Shown here: in pieces, positions 1-6,900 of the stretch
How positions within the stretch are numbered: the first letter of the stretch is position 1
Layout: each line of letters begins with the position of its first letter
Assembly (NCBI GenBank): GCA_035649275.1
Contig: DASRJW010000144.1
Location: 1-15,057 of the forward strand
Length of the DNA stretch: 15,057 nucleotides
Direction of reading: 5' to 3'
Source of the DNA: Candidatus Krumholzibacteriia bacterium
GTDB taxonomy: Bacteria; Krumholzibacteriota; Krumholzibacteriia; G020349025
Made by a program: the position numbers and the translations under genes
The notes under the pieces: model-generated
What the model was told of the DNA's origin: nothing
Databases searched by the model: none
Seen by the model: the letters and a program-made list of their open reading frames with translations, nothing else

Positions 1-294
1 CTGATCGGAGTCACCGTCACCGTGACCGATTGCGGCGGTGACGATCCAGCGGCGCCCAAGGCGGGTGCCGGGGATGTGACGGGACACGCCACCGGCAGCG
101 GCCACACCCACACCGGTATCATCACGAAGGCGCAGCTCGACGCCGGAGCCGCCGTGACCATCACCTTCACCGGTAGCGGCCACACCCATGATCTGCCGCT
201 CACGAACAGCGAGGTCCAGTCGATCGCCCAGGGGACGCAGGTGTCGAAGAACTTCACCGACTTCCAGCATCCCCACTTGTACACCTTCAACTGA
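1..294 (+). CDS. C-terminal part of a His-rich repeat protein (5' truncated)
   Basis: The reading frame is open from the first base of the window and stops with TGA at 292-294, leaving 97 visible residues; the start lies outside the window, so the GTG at 22 need not be the real start. The visible part carries the motif GSGHTH twice, 26 residues apart, each followed by a Thr/Val/Ile-rich beta-like segment (TGIITKAQLDAGAAVTITF; DLPLTNSEVQSIAQG), and it ends with a third His pair in FQHPHLYTFN. This GHxH-plus-beta-strand pattern resembles the C-terminal His-rich repeats of secreted or lipoprotein-like proteins I have seen in Myxococcota and Proteobacteria, but I cannot name a family. Surface or periplasmic metal binding is an inference from the His clusters only. 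It lies 70 bp upstream of the cytochrome gene on the same strand and may share a transcript with it. Confidence 0.7.
   Translation: MIGVTVTVTDCGGDDPAAPKAGAGDVTGHATGSGHTHTGIITKAQLDAGAAVTITFTGSGHTHDLPLTNSEVQSIAQGTQVSKNFTDFQHPHLYTFN
90..188 (+). repeat. Imperfect direct repeat coding for GSGHTH units
   Basis: Two 21-bp copies at 90-110 and 168-188 differ at a single base (C or T at the sixth position, a synonymous change). They are 78 bp apart, exactly 26 codons, so the repeat is in frame and encodes the duplicated TGSGHTH segment. The near-identical DNA suggests either a fairly recent internal duplication or strong constraint on the repeat unit. More units may lie upstream of the window. Confidence 0.7.
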
Positions 295-353
295 TCGTAC
301 GGTCTCGCCGACAGGAGTTGTGTTCAGGCGCCGTTTCCATCGACCTCGCCAAC

Positions 354-360
354 GAGGAGG
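354..360 (+). promoter_or_regulatory. Ribosome binding site inside a small hairpin
   Basis: GAGGAGG lies 4 bases before the ATG at 365 and fixes that start over the longer upstream open frame. The site overlaps the right arm of an inverted repeat, CCTCG (344-348) and CGAGG (353-357), with the 4-base loop CCAA. The hairpin could partly mask the site. Confidence 0.6.
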
Positions 361-364
361 AGTC

Positions 365-1108
365 ATGCCGCGTTCCGCCATGCTCGTTGCCGTGTTTCTG
401 TTCTTGTCCCTCGGCGCCGCCCTCGCCTCGGCCCAGATCCCGGACAAGTTCACCAACCTGAAGGTGTTTCCTGCCGACACTCCCAAACGGGAGTTGGTGG
501 ATCGCATGCGCGAGTTCACCGGCGCCCTGGGAGTGCGCTGCAACCACTGCCACGTCGGCCAGGACCCGAATACCCTCGAGGGCTACGACTTCGCCTCCGA
601 CGACAAGGAGACCAAGCGCGTCGCCCGCGCCATGCTGCAGATGGCTCGTGAAATCAACAGCCATCTCCTGCCCACGACAGGCCGGCAGTCTCCCATGGAG
701 GTGCGTTGCGTTACCTGCCACCGCGGCGTCACCAAGCCACAGACGCTGGACCAGCTCCTCACGGCGGAGATCGCCAAGGGAGGGGTCCCCGCCGCCACGG
801 CGCGCTATCGCGAGCTGCGCCAGCAGTACTACGGCTCGGGTTCCTACGACTTCGGCCCCCGGGCGCTCAACAGCGTGGCCGAGAACCTGGCACGCGGGCA
901 GAACAACGTGGACGGCGCCATCGAGGTGGCGAAGCTCAACGTGGAGTTCAACGGCGACAAGGGCGAGAGCCACCTGGGTCTCGCGGGGCTGTACGCCACG
1001 AAGGGCGACAAGGACGCAGCGATCGCCTGCATCGAACGGGCTCTGGCGATCAACCCGGAAGACGGGCGCGCCAAGCAAATGCTGGAACGGGTGCGCTCGG
1101 GCAAATGA
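365..1108 (+). CDS. Exported di-heme c-type cytochrome, reaction-centre cytochrome family, with TPR tail
   Basis: A 247-residue protein. Residues 1-24 form a signal peptide (hydrophobic core AMLVAVFLFLSLGAALA, cleavage near ASAQ), so it should act outside the cytoplasmic membrane. Two CxxCH heme sites are visible, CNHCH at 59-63 and CVTCH at 115-119, each followed or preceded by the spacing and sequence (FTGALGVRCNHCH; MEVRCVTCHRG) typical of the photosynthetic reaction centre cytochrome c subunit family (Pfam CytoC_RC). True reaction-centre subunits bind four hemes; this short form has two, and such forms are common in non-phototrophic Acidobacteriota and relatives. The C-terminal third (about 165-240) is helical with a TPR-like repeat ending in AIACIERALAINPEDGRAKQML. 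The role is presumably electron transfer; the partner is unknown. It probably shares a transcript with the heme-binding gene 64 bp downstream. Confidence 0.88.
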   Translation: MPRSAMLVAVFLFLSLGAALASAQIPDKFTNLKVFPADTPKRELVDRMREFTGALGVRCNHCHVGQDPNTLEGYDFASDDKETKRVARAMLQMAREINSHLLPTTGRQSPMEVRCVTCHRGVTKPQTLDQLLTAEIAKGGVPAATARYRELRQQYYGSGSYDFGPRALNSVAENLARGQNNVDGAIEVAKLNVEFNGDKGESHLGLAGLYATKGDKDAAIACIERALAINPEDGRAKQMLERVRSGK

Positions 1109-1172
1109 GTCGAGGAATCCCGGCTGCGAACGGATGGACAGGCTGCCGCCCCCACCTTCACCGAGGCCCGGC

Positions 1173-1613
1173 ATGAGCCCTGCATCCGGACCGCGACGCC
1201 GGGGACGTTGGATCTTGCTCGGCCTCCTCCTCGCCTTCGGCATCGCTCAAGCCATGCCCGTGGAGCGCACCAACCCGCCGGTCGAGTGGGACGTGGACGC
1301 TCCCGCCGAGGTCGCGGCGATCCTGCGCGGCGCCTGCTACGACTGCCATTCCCACGAGACGCGCTGGCCCTGGTACAGCCGGGTGGCGCCGGTGGCCTGG
1401 ATCGTGGCGCGGCATGTCGAGCATGGCCGGGGAGACCTCAACTTTTCCCAATGGCCGCGTCTCGACTTGGAGGCGCAGGAACATGCCTTCCATGACATCG
1501 AGGAACAGATCTCGCACCGGAAGATGCCGCTCCGCAGCTACACCTGGATGCACCCCGAGGCGCGCCTCACCGAGGCGCAGCGCCAAGCGCTCCTCACCTG
1601 GTGCAACCCGTGA
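1173..1613 (+). CDS. Membrane-anchored CxxCH heme-binding-domain protein
   Basis: A 146-residue protein. A basic N-terminus (RRRGR) precedes one hydrophobic segment (about 13-29), which is either an uncleaved anchor or a signal peptide. The heme site CYDCH lies at 55-59 within CYDCHSHETRWPWYSRVAPV, and conserved downstream blocks are NFSQWP (90-95), HRKMPLRSY (115-123) and HPEARLTEAQRQALLTW. This block order matches the small Haem_bd domain family (Pfam PF14376), whose members are extracytoplasmic single-heme proteins of unknown role. I chose the ATG at 1173 because GAGG at 1163-1166 sits 6 bases before it; an in-frame ATG at 1134 lacks a well-spaced site. It follows the di-heme cytochrome on the same strand, which suggests a shared redox job. 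Its stop is 1 bp from the stop of the convergent peptide transporter. Confidence 0.85.
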   Translation: MSPASGPRRRGRWILLGLLLAFGIAQAMPVERTNPPVEWDVDAPAEVAAILRGACYDCHSHETRWPWYSRVAPVAWIVARHVEHGRGDLNFSQWPRLDLEAQEHAFHDIEEQISHRKMPLRSYTWMHPEARLTEAQRQALLTWCNP

Positions 1614-1614
1614 G

Positions 1615-3276
1615 CTAGTGCCCGCCGCTGTTCTTCGCCACCTGCGTCTCGTGCGCCGCCATGGCGCGCTTGATCCACGGCACCATGACCGCGATGACGA
1701 CGGCCGCCGCGAGAGCGGTGACGCAGTTGATCCAGAAGATGCCCACCAGCGGAATCTTCTCCCAGAAGCCGGCGAGCACGCCTGCCAGCTTGTTGCCGAT
1801 CGACGTCGCCAGGAACCAGCCGCCCATCATGAGCGCCGTCACCCGCGTCGGCGAGAGCTTGGACACCATCGACAAGCCCATGGGGCTCAGGAAGAGTTCG
1901 CCGACGGTGATGACGCCGTAGGTCCAGAAGAGCCACCAGGGGGAGACCTTGTGCTCGCCGTCTCGGCTCAAAGTCACGGCGGTCACCATGAGCAGCGTGG
2001 AGACGGCGGTGATCAGCATTCCCCAGGCGATCTTGGCCGGCGTCGAGGGCTCGCGCTTGCGGCGCCGGAGCAGGGAGAAAAAGCTCACCACCACCGGCGT
2101 CAGCACGACGACGAAGAACGGATTGATCGACTGGAAGAGCTCGGTCGAGATGAGCGTGGCCTTCTGTCCCGCCGCCGGCCGCTCGGCGGCCACCACGTTG
2201 TGCCAGTAGGAGCCCTTGCCATCGGGATCGACGATGCCAGTGCAGCTGGCATCGCTGGCGACGCAAATGGTGGCGTCCTGGTCCATGTAGAGCGTTTGCA
2301 GCACCGGCGCCAACGCCCCCGCCTCGCGACGCGTGTTCTCTTCCGCCCAGTAGGTGAGAGACGAACCGTTCTGATGGAAGATCATCCAGAAGACGACGAC
2401 CACGGCGAACATCGCCAGCATGGCGCCGATGGGACCCTTCTCCTGCACCGGCGCCCGCGCCCACAAGAGCACGTAGTACACCACCACGGGCAGCGCCGCG
2501 GCGACGAAGGCCGCCGTCTGCGGGGAGCCGAACGCATGACCCAGGAAGCGGTAGCCGAGGAAGCCGAAGACGAGCGCCGGTAGCATCACCTGCAGAAAGA
2601 GGCTGCGCAGGACGCCGCCCTGCGCCGCCGAGCCGTCACCGCGATCCTTGGCGCCGGCGATGAGCTTCTGCCCGGAGATGAAGACGATCACGCCGATGAA
2701 CATGCCGATGCCGGCGGCGGCGAAGGCATAGGGCCAGCCGAAGCGGTTGCGCAAGATGGCCGCCACGAAGTTGCAGACGAAGGCTCCGACGTTGATGCCC
2801 ATGTAGAAGATGTTGTAGCCCGCGTCCTTGAGCGGGCTGCCTTCGGGATAGAGCCGTCCCACGATGGTGCTGATGCAGGGCTTGAAGAAACCGTTGCCCA
2901 GGATGATCAAGCCCAGCGCCGCCCAGAAGCCCCCTCTCCCAGGGAAGAGGGCGATGCCGAGGTAGCCGATCCCCATGAGGATGCCGCCCAGGATGACGCT
3001 TCGCCGGTAGCCCAGGTACTGGTCGGCGAGCAACCCACCCAGGAAGGGCGTCAGGTAGACGAGGGCGATGAAGGTGCCGTAGATCTCCGCGGCCTGGGTG
3101 TGATCGAGGCCGAGTCCCCCCTTGGCGCTGTCGATCATGTAGAGCGACAGGATGCCGAGGATCAGGTAGTAGCCGAAACGCTCCCACATCTCGGTGAAGA
3201 AGAGCACTCGGAGCCCGATCGGATGGTTCTTGAACAAGCGCGACCTCCGGGGATGGCGCGAACCGGCGGGGAGCAT
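1615..3276 (-). CDS. POT/PTR2-family proton-coupled oligopeptide transporter
   Basis: A 553-residue polytopic membrane protein that should import di- and tripeptides with protons. Diagnostic motifs are the ExxERFxYY signature (EMWERFGYY, 29-37), the MFS motif A-like loop GGLLADQYLGYRR (80-92), and the PTR2 signature 2 FYMGINVGAF (157-166), followed by about 12 predicted membrane segments. A loop with two Cys (ATICVASDASCTG) lies before the C-terminal half; similar insertions occur in POT proteins of Bacteroidota and Acidobacteriota. I set the start at the ATG whose first base is 3276, with GGAG about 9 bases upstream; a TTG at 3300 would add 8 residues and has no better support. Family and transport mode are confident; substrate range is not readable. 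It is read convergently toward the heme genes and divergently from the EamA transporter. Confidence 0.93.
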   Translation of the reverse strand: MLPAGSRHPRRSRLFKNHPIGLRVLFFTEMWERFGYYLILGILSLYMIDSAKGGLGLDHTQAAEIYGTFIALVYLTPFLGGLLADQYLGYRRSVILGGILMGIGYLGIALFPGRGGFWAALGLIILGNGFFKPCISTIVGRLYPEGSPLKDAGYNIFYMGINVGAFVCNFVAAILRNRFGWPYAFAAAGIGMFIGVIVFISGQKLIAGAKDRGDGSAAQGGVLRSLFLQVMLPALVFGFLGYRFLGHAFGSPQTAAFVAAALPVVVYYVLLWARAPVQEKGPIGAMLAMFAVVVVFWMIFHQNGSSLTYWAEENTRREAGALAPVLQTLYMDQDATICVASDASCTGIVDPDGKGSYWHNVVAAERPAAGQKATLISTELFQSINPFFVVVLTPVVVSFFSLLRRRKREPSTPAKIAWGMLITAVSTLLMVTAVTLSRDGEHKVSPWWLFWTYGVITVGELFLSPMGLSMVSKLSPTRVTALMMGGWFLATSIGNKLAGVLAGFWEKIPLVGIFWINCVTALAAAVVIAVMVPWIKRAMAAHETQVAKNSGGH

Positions 3277-3345
3277 AGCAGAAGGCTCCGCGGCGCCCAA
3301 TCGCAGCCTGCGATTCCAGAGGTCGCGGTTCCAGGCACTGCACCG

Positions 3346-3375
3346 TTGTCCGCGCGCGCCGACTGCCTCTACACT
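3346..3375 (+). promoter_or_regulatory. Candidate sigma70-like promoter for the DMT transporter
   Basis: TTGTCC (3346-3351) and TACACT (3370-3375) are separated by 18 bases; each matches four of six consensus positions. Transcription would begin near 3382 and include the small upstream ORF at 3400. It lies in the 212-bp divergent gap between the peptide transporter and the EamA gene. Consensus matches in a high-GC genome are weak evidence. Confidence 0.3.
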
Positions 3376-3399
3376 GAGCCTGGATCTTGTGGAGGGTGC

Positions 3400-3492
3400 A
3401 TGAGTCTCGCATCCGGGCGCAGTGGTTCAAACGCTCGAAGCAGCACGCCGAGGTGCGATCTCGGGGTCACCGCGTTCCAGGATGCCCAGTGA
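3400..3492 (+). CDS. Possible 30-residue leader peptide ORF, coupled to the DMT transporter
   Basis: ATG at 3400 is preceded by GGAGG (3391-3395) with a 4-base gap, and the frame runs 30 codons to a TGA at 3490-3492. That stop overlaps the GTG start of the transporter at 3489 (GTGA), the classic layout for translational coupling. The peptide begins MSLASGRSGSNARSSTPRCD; it has no membrane segment and no run of a regulatory amino acid beyond Ser and Arg. It could be a leader whose translation opens the transporter start, or a chance frame. I do not recognise the peptide. Confidence 0.4.
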   Translation: MSLASGRSGSNARSSTPRCDLGVTAFQDAQ

Positions 3493-4385
3493 TCACGCCT
3501 GCGCCGGGCCGAGTGCGTGCGCGCCTCGTCGCCTGCACCGCCTTCGCCCTGGTCTCGTTCGCCTCCAATTCCGTGCTCTGCCGCATGGCGCTCGGAGCCT
3601 CCGAGGCCGATCCCGCCGCTTTCACCGGCGTTCGATTGCTTTCGGGAGCTCTCGCTCTCTGGTTGCTTGCTTCGACGCGACGGCAGAATCGGCGCACTGG
3701 GTCGCCATGGATCTCGGCGTTCCTGCTCTTCGCCTATGCGGCCGCCTTCTCTTTCGCCTATCTCGGCTTGAGCGTCGGGACGGGCGCCCTCGTCCTCTTC
3801 GGCTCCGTGCAGGCGACGATGCTCCTCGCCGCGCTCCGCTCCGGGGAGCGGCCGCATCCGTTGCAATGGGCAGGGCTCGTCCTCGCCCTCGCCGGGCTCG
3901 TGGTGCTGGTGTTCCCCGGCCTGCGGGCGCCGGCGCCGGGAGCTTCGGCGCTCATGGCCATCGCCGGGATTTCCTGGGGCATCTACTCGCTGCGCGGACG
4001 TGGCTCGAGCGCTCCTCTTGCCGACACGGCGAGGAATTTCCGCCTCACCTTGCCGTACGTCGCCCTGCTCGTGCTCCTCGGGCTCCGCTCGCTGCACGCT
4101 TCGCCCCGGGGTTTGGCTCTCGCCGTGCTGTCCGGGGCGATCGCCTCCGGTGTCGGCTACGTCGCCTGGTACGCGGCGCTCGCCGGACTCACGGCGACGC
4201 GAGCAGCCACGCTGCAGCTCACGGTACCGGTGCTCGCTGCCTGCGGCGGGGTCGTCTTGCTCGGCGAGTCGGTCGGCCTGCGTCTCCTGCTCGCCGGCGC
4301 CATGATCCTCGGCGGGGTCGGCCTCGCGGTCGGCTCGGGTCAGGCGCGAGAATCCGGAACACGCCGCGCCGCAAGGCGCGACTGA
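3489..4385 (+). CDS. DMT-superfamily transporter (EamA family)
   Basis: A 298-residue, roughly ten-segment membrane protein made of two EamA-like halves. The first half opens with the characteristic helix FASNSVLCRMALG followed by DPAAFTGVRLLSGALALWLL. The second half has GISWGIYSL and later GYVAWYAALAGLTATRAATLQ, VPVLAACGGVVLLGE and a last helix AGAMILGGVGLAV. Family members export or import small metabolites such as amino acids or their derivatives; the substrate cannot be read here. The GTG at 3489 is chosen because AGGA (3479-3482) lies 6 bases upstream and because it gives the usual family length. The start overlaps the stop of the possible leader ORF. The last 167 bp are antisense to the 3' end of the convergent glycosyltransferase gene. 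Confidence 0.88.
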   Translation: MITPAPGRVRARLVACTAFALVSFASNSVLCRMALGASEADPAAFTGVRLLSGALALWLLASTRRQNRRTGSPWISAFLLFAYAAAFSFAYLGLSVGTGALVLFGSVQATMLLAALRSGERPHPLQWAGLVLALAGLVVLVFPGLRAPAPGASALMAIAGISWGIYSLRGRGSSAPLADTARNFRLTLPYVALLVLLGLRSLHASPRGLALAVLSGAIASGVGYVAWYAALAGLTATRAATLQLTVPVLAACGGVVLLGESVGLRLLLAGAMILGGVGLAVGSGQARESGTRRAARRD

Positions 4386-6114
4386 GTGTCGGATCCGCTT
4401 GGACGGTGAACGGGGCCACACGCTGGAAGTATTCGATCCGCTCCCTCTCCTGCAGGATGTGGGTGATGCCGTCTTCCTGCAGGTAGGTGTCGAACGCTCC
4501 CGCCCGCATGGCCTGGGCCGCTGCATGGTTCATCACCCCGTCCAAATTGGTGACGGGGAACGGATGCAGCAGGTAGCTCAGCTCCCCGGAGTCGAAGCTC
4601 CCGAAGCGAAGCGCCGCGCGCGGCGTCCGGTCTGCGACCAGCTGCGGCGCGTCGAGGTGGTTCAGCCGTTCCCGCAGCTCGGTGCCCGCAGCGAAGAGGT
4701 CGTGGCGCATGCCCTCGAAAGCTCCGTGCGTCAGGTAACGGAAAGTGCGCCAGCCGCACTGCGCGACGACGAGCATCAGGACGAGGGCAAGGAAACGCGG
4801 GTGGCGGTGCCCGTACGCCAGGAGTGGTGGAGCCGTGAGCGCGAGGAGCAGGAGCGCGGGTCCCGTCGAGTACCACACCTGAAATGCCCCGAGGCCGAAC
4901 ACGTAGGCGACGATGACGAGCACGACATAGCCGCCGGCGAACCAGCTCCAAAGGCCTGCTCCAACCGGCGCGACGCGGCGGACGAGCAGCCCGGCGAGCA
5001 GCCCCAAAGCCCCGAGGGCGATTTCGATCCCCGCGCCAGGGAGCGAGCCGATGTACCACAGGTCGTTGCGCCTCTCCACGAAGGTGAGGAGACAGAGCAC
5101 GATCACTGCGACTTGGCTCGGCCGCCGCCAGCGGTCCCGGCGCCAGTGATTCCATGGCAATCGGAGCCCCACGAGCCAAAAGGTCAAGGGGATGAAGCCC
5201 CAGGTCCAGCCGAGCCGGTAGATCCAGAAGGCGAGGTTCCTGCTCGTCGCCTCCAGCCAAGCGAGCGATCCCGGCGGGCCCGAGATCTGTCGCATGCGGT
5301 AAGCGATGGCTACGCCGCTGTCCTGGGCAATGGAGCCGAAACGCAGGTAACAGACGACGAGCCAGGGCAAGACCAGGGCGAAAGCCACGAGTGCGGTGAC
5401 GAAGGGCCCGGCAAGGCGCCGTCGCGGCGCACGAATCCGCTGCAGCACGAGGAGCTGGAATCCCAGGAGCAGGAACAGGAGCGAATCGGTGCGCGCCAGA
5501 ACAGCGGCGGCGCCGAGGACACCATCGAGCATCCAAGCGGTCCCCTTGCGCTCCGCCTCCGGATCGGTGAACGGATCGTACCAGCGACAGGCCAGGACCA
5601 GGAGGAGAAGCGAGGAGAGGCCGGCATCGAGACCCGAGAGACCATGGGCAGTCCAGGCCGGATCGAGCGCGAGGAGAAGGAAGGTGAAGAGCGCGCCCGC
5701 GGACGCTGAAGAGGTGCGCGCCGCCGTACCCGGCGCCGGCGACCTCCAGAGGGCGCGCAGGACGAGCGCCACGGCGACGGCGTTCAGGACGAGGTGCAGC
5801 GCCAGCGTGCACGGCACGACGATCGACGGCTCCGTGCCCACGAGGCGCTGCAGCGCGATCTGCACCAGCATGTAGAGAGGATGGAAACCGTGGGTCGGGT
5901 TGCGCCCGTCCAGCGTGGGCCAAGCCCCGGTCTCCACGCTTCGCCGCGCCGCTTCGAGATAGTACGATGCATCGTCGGGAAGCAACGACAGCTGCACGCC
6001 CGGACCGACGAGCAGATAAGGCAGTCGCGCGGCGCAGAACGCGAGCAGGAGCAGCGCCTTCGCTTTCGGACCGGGAGGACCGGCCTCGAGGCCCAGGTTC
6101 CCGCCGTGCAGCAC
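4219..6114 (-). CDS. GT-C-like integral membrane glycosyltransferase (ArnT/PMT-type layout)
   Basis: A 631-residue protein with about ten or more hydrophobic segments. After the first helix (about 20-35) comes the first external loop with an acidic pair, LLPDDASYYLEAARR (D47, D48), followed by GRNPTHGFHPLYML (71-82). A DD loop plus NPTxGFHPLW-like block is typical of GT-C polyprenyl-phosphate-sugar-dependent transferases of unassigned substrate. The C-terminal 150 residues or so (from about FRYLTHGAFEGM) look like a soluble extracytoplasmic domain. The GTG start at 6114 has GGAGG (complement of 6123-6127) 8 bases upstream. The last 55 codons are antisense to the EamA gene; the final 40 residues are Arg/Pro-rich and look like read-through into that gene rather than a conserved domain. 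Donor and acceptor are not readable. Confidence 0.82.
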   Translation of the reverse strand: MLHGGNLGLEAGPPGPKAKALLLLAFCAARLPYLLVGPGVQLSLLPDDASYYLEAARRSVETGAWPTLDGRNPTHGFHPLYMLVQIALQRLVGTEPSIVVPCTLALHLVLNAVAVALVLRALWRSPAPGTAARTSSASAGALFTFLLLALDPAWTAHGLSGLDAGLSSLLLLVLACRWYDPFTDPEAERKGTAWMLDGVLGAAAVLARTDSLLFLLLGFQLLVLQRIRAPRRRLAGPFVTALVAFALVLPWLVVCYLRFGSIAQDSGVAIAYRMRQISGPPGSLAWLEATSRNLAFWIYRLGWTWGFIPLTFWLVGLRLPWNHWRRDRWRRPSQVAVIVLCLLTFVERRNDLWYIGSLPGAGIEIALGALGLLAGLLVRRVAPVGAGLWSWFAGGYVVLVIVAYVFGLGAFQVWYSTGPALLLLALTAPPLLAYGHRHPRFLALVLMLVVAQCGWRTFRYLTHGAFEGMRHDLFAAGTELRERLNHLDAPQLVADRTPRAALRFGSFDSGELSYLLHPFPVTNLDGVMNHAAAQAMRAGAFDTYLQEDGITHILQERERIEYFQRVAPFTVQADPTLSRALRRGVFRILAPDPSRPRGRPRRGSWRRRAGDAGRPTRRARRPRRRQRAPVP

Positions 6115-6141
6115 TGGCCAGACCTCCGGCCGGAACTCGCC

Positions 6142-6172
6142 TACGATAGTCGGGAGAGCCGCCTCGGGGCAA
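6142..6172 (-). promoter_or_regulatory. Candidate promoter in the divergent glycosyltransferase/tag gap
   Basis: On the minus strand TTGCCC (complement of 6167-6172) and TATCGT (complement of 6143-6148) are 18 bases apart, each with four of six consensus matches, and lie upstream of the glycosyltransferase GTG. On the plus strand an overlapping TACGAT (6142-6147) could be the -10 of the tag gene, but I see no good -35 for it. Both genes must be transcribed from this 80-bp gap or from further upstream. Confidence 0.25.
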
Positions 6173-6194
6173 CGAGCGAAGAGAGGAGTCCACC

Positions 6195-6803
6195 GTGTCT
6201 GGAGAGACGAGCCGCTGCGACTGGGCGGGGAGCGATCCGCTCTACATCACCTACCACGACACGGAGTGGGGCGTGCCGCTCCACGACGACCGCCTTCTCT
6301 TCGAGTTCCTCGTCCTCGAGGGGGCGCAAGCCGGGCTCAGCTGGCTCACGATCCTGCGCAAGCGCGACAACTACCGGCGTGCCTTCGCCGACTTCGTCCC
6401 GGAGAAGGTGGCGCGCTTCGACCAGCGCAAGATCGCGCGCTTGCTCGCCGACGCCGGCATCGTTCGCAACCGGCAGAAGATCGAGGCGGCGATCGCCAAT
6501 GCTCGGGCCTATTTGAAGGTGCAGGAAGAGTTCGGCTCTTTCGACGCCTACAGCTGGCGCTTCGTGGAGGGCAAACCGATCCGAAACCGCTGGCGCCGCA
6601 TGACGGAAATCCCTGCCAAGACCGAGGAGTCCGAAGTCATGAGCCGCGACCTCGTGCAACGCGGCTTCCGCTTCGTCGGCCCCACCATCTGCTACGCCCA
6701 CATGCAGGCCACCGGCATGGTGAACGATCACCTGCTCGGCTGTTTCCGCCACGCCCAGGTGGCGGCCCTTACCGGCAGGCAACCGCGAAAGCGGCGCTCT
6801 TAG
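6195..6803 (+). CDS. tag: DNA-3-methyladenine glycosylase I
   Basis: A 202-residue cytoplasmic base-excision-repair enzyme that removes 3-methyladenine from alkylated DNA. It aligns along its whole length with E. coli Tag: CDWAGSDPLYITYHDTEWG at the N-terminus, LEGAQAGLSWLTILRKRDNY, then RGFRFVGPTICYAHMQA and GMVNDHLLGC. The zinc ligands of the family are present as C8, H21, H179 and C183, with the E. coli spacing, and the substrate-pocket glutamate (E38 in E. coli) is E42. The start is a GTG with AGAGGAG (6182-6188) 6 bases upstream. A short basic tail (RQPRKRRS) ends the protein. It is read divergently from the glycosyltransferase, and a hairpin follows 30 bp after its stop. No Ada-like or alkylation regulon gene is nearby. 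Confidence 0.96.
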   Translation: MSGETSRCDWAGSDPLYITYHDTEWGVPLHDDRLLFEFLVLEGAQAGLSWLTILRKRDNYRRAFADFVPEKVARFDQRKIARLLADAGIVRNRQKIEAAIANARAYLKVQEEFGSFDAYSWRFVEGKPIRNRWRRMTEIPAKTEESEVMSRDLVQRGFRFVGPTICYAHMQATGMVNDHLLGCFRHAQVAALTGRQPRKRRS

Positions 6804-6832
6804 CCCGGACTATTCGCAAAGTTGAAGACCAA

Positions 6833-6892
6833 AAAGCCTCCAGGTGCTAAAAAGAGCTTGTCGAGAGCACCTTTCTGCACCGAGGAGGCTTT
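6833..6892. terminator. Composite hairpin, likely bidirectional terminator
   Basis: The outer arms AAAGCCTCC (6833-6841) and GGAGGCTTT (6884-6892) are perfect 9-base complements. Directly inside, AGGTGCT (6842-6848) pairs with AGCACCT (6866-6872), stacking on the outer stem with an 11-base bulge (6873-6883) on one side. A-rich sequence lies on the left (6831-6835) and T-rich on the right (6890-6898), so each strand would have a stem followed by a short U-tract. It sits between the convergent tag gene and the secreted-protein gene, 8 bp from the stop of the latter. Confidence 0.6.
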
Positions 6893-6900
6893 CTCTTGAT

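Noticed and set aside
365-1108. Phototrophy suggested by the reaction-centre cytochrome family
   Set aside because: Only two heme sites and no reaction-centre, bacteriochlorophyll or carotenoid gene; short family members are widespread in non-phototrophs.
4340-6193. Alternative 617-codon minus-strand frame overlapping the glycosyltransferase
   Set aside because: Its product is Arg/Pro/Ala-rich without membrane segments, whereas the frame ending at 4219 gives coherent helices, a DD loop and an SD-supported start.
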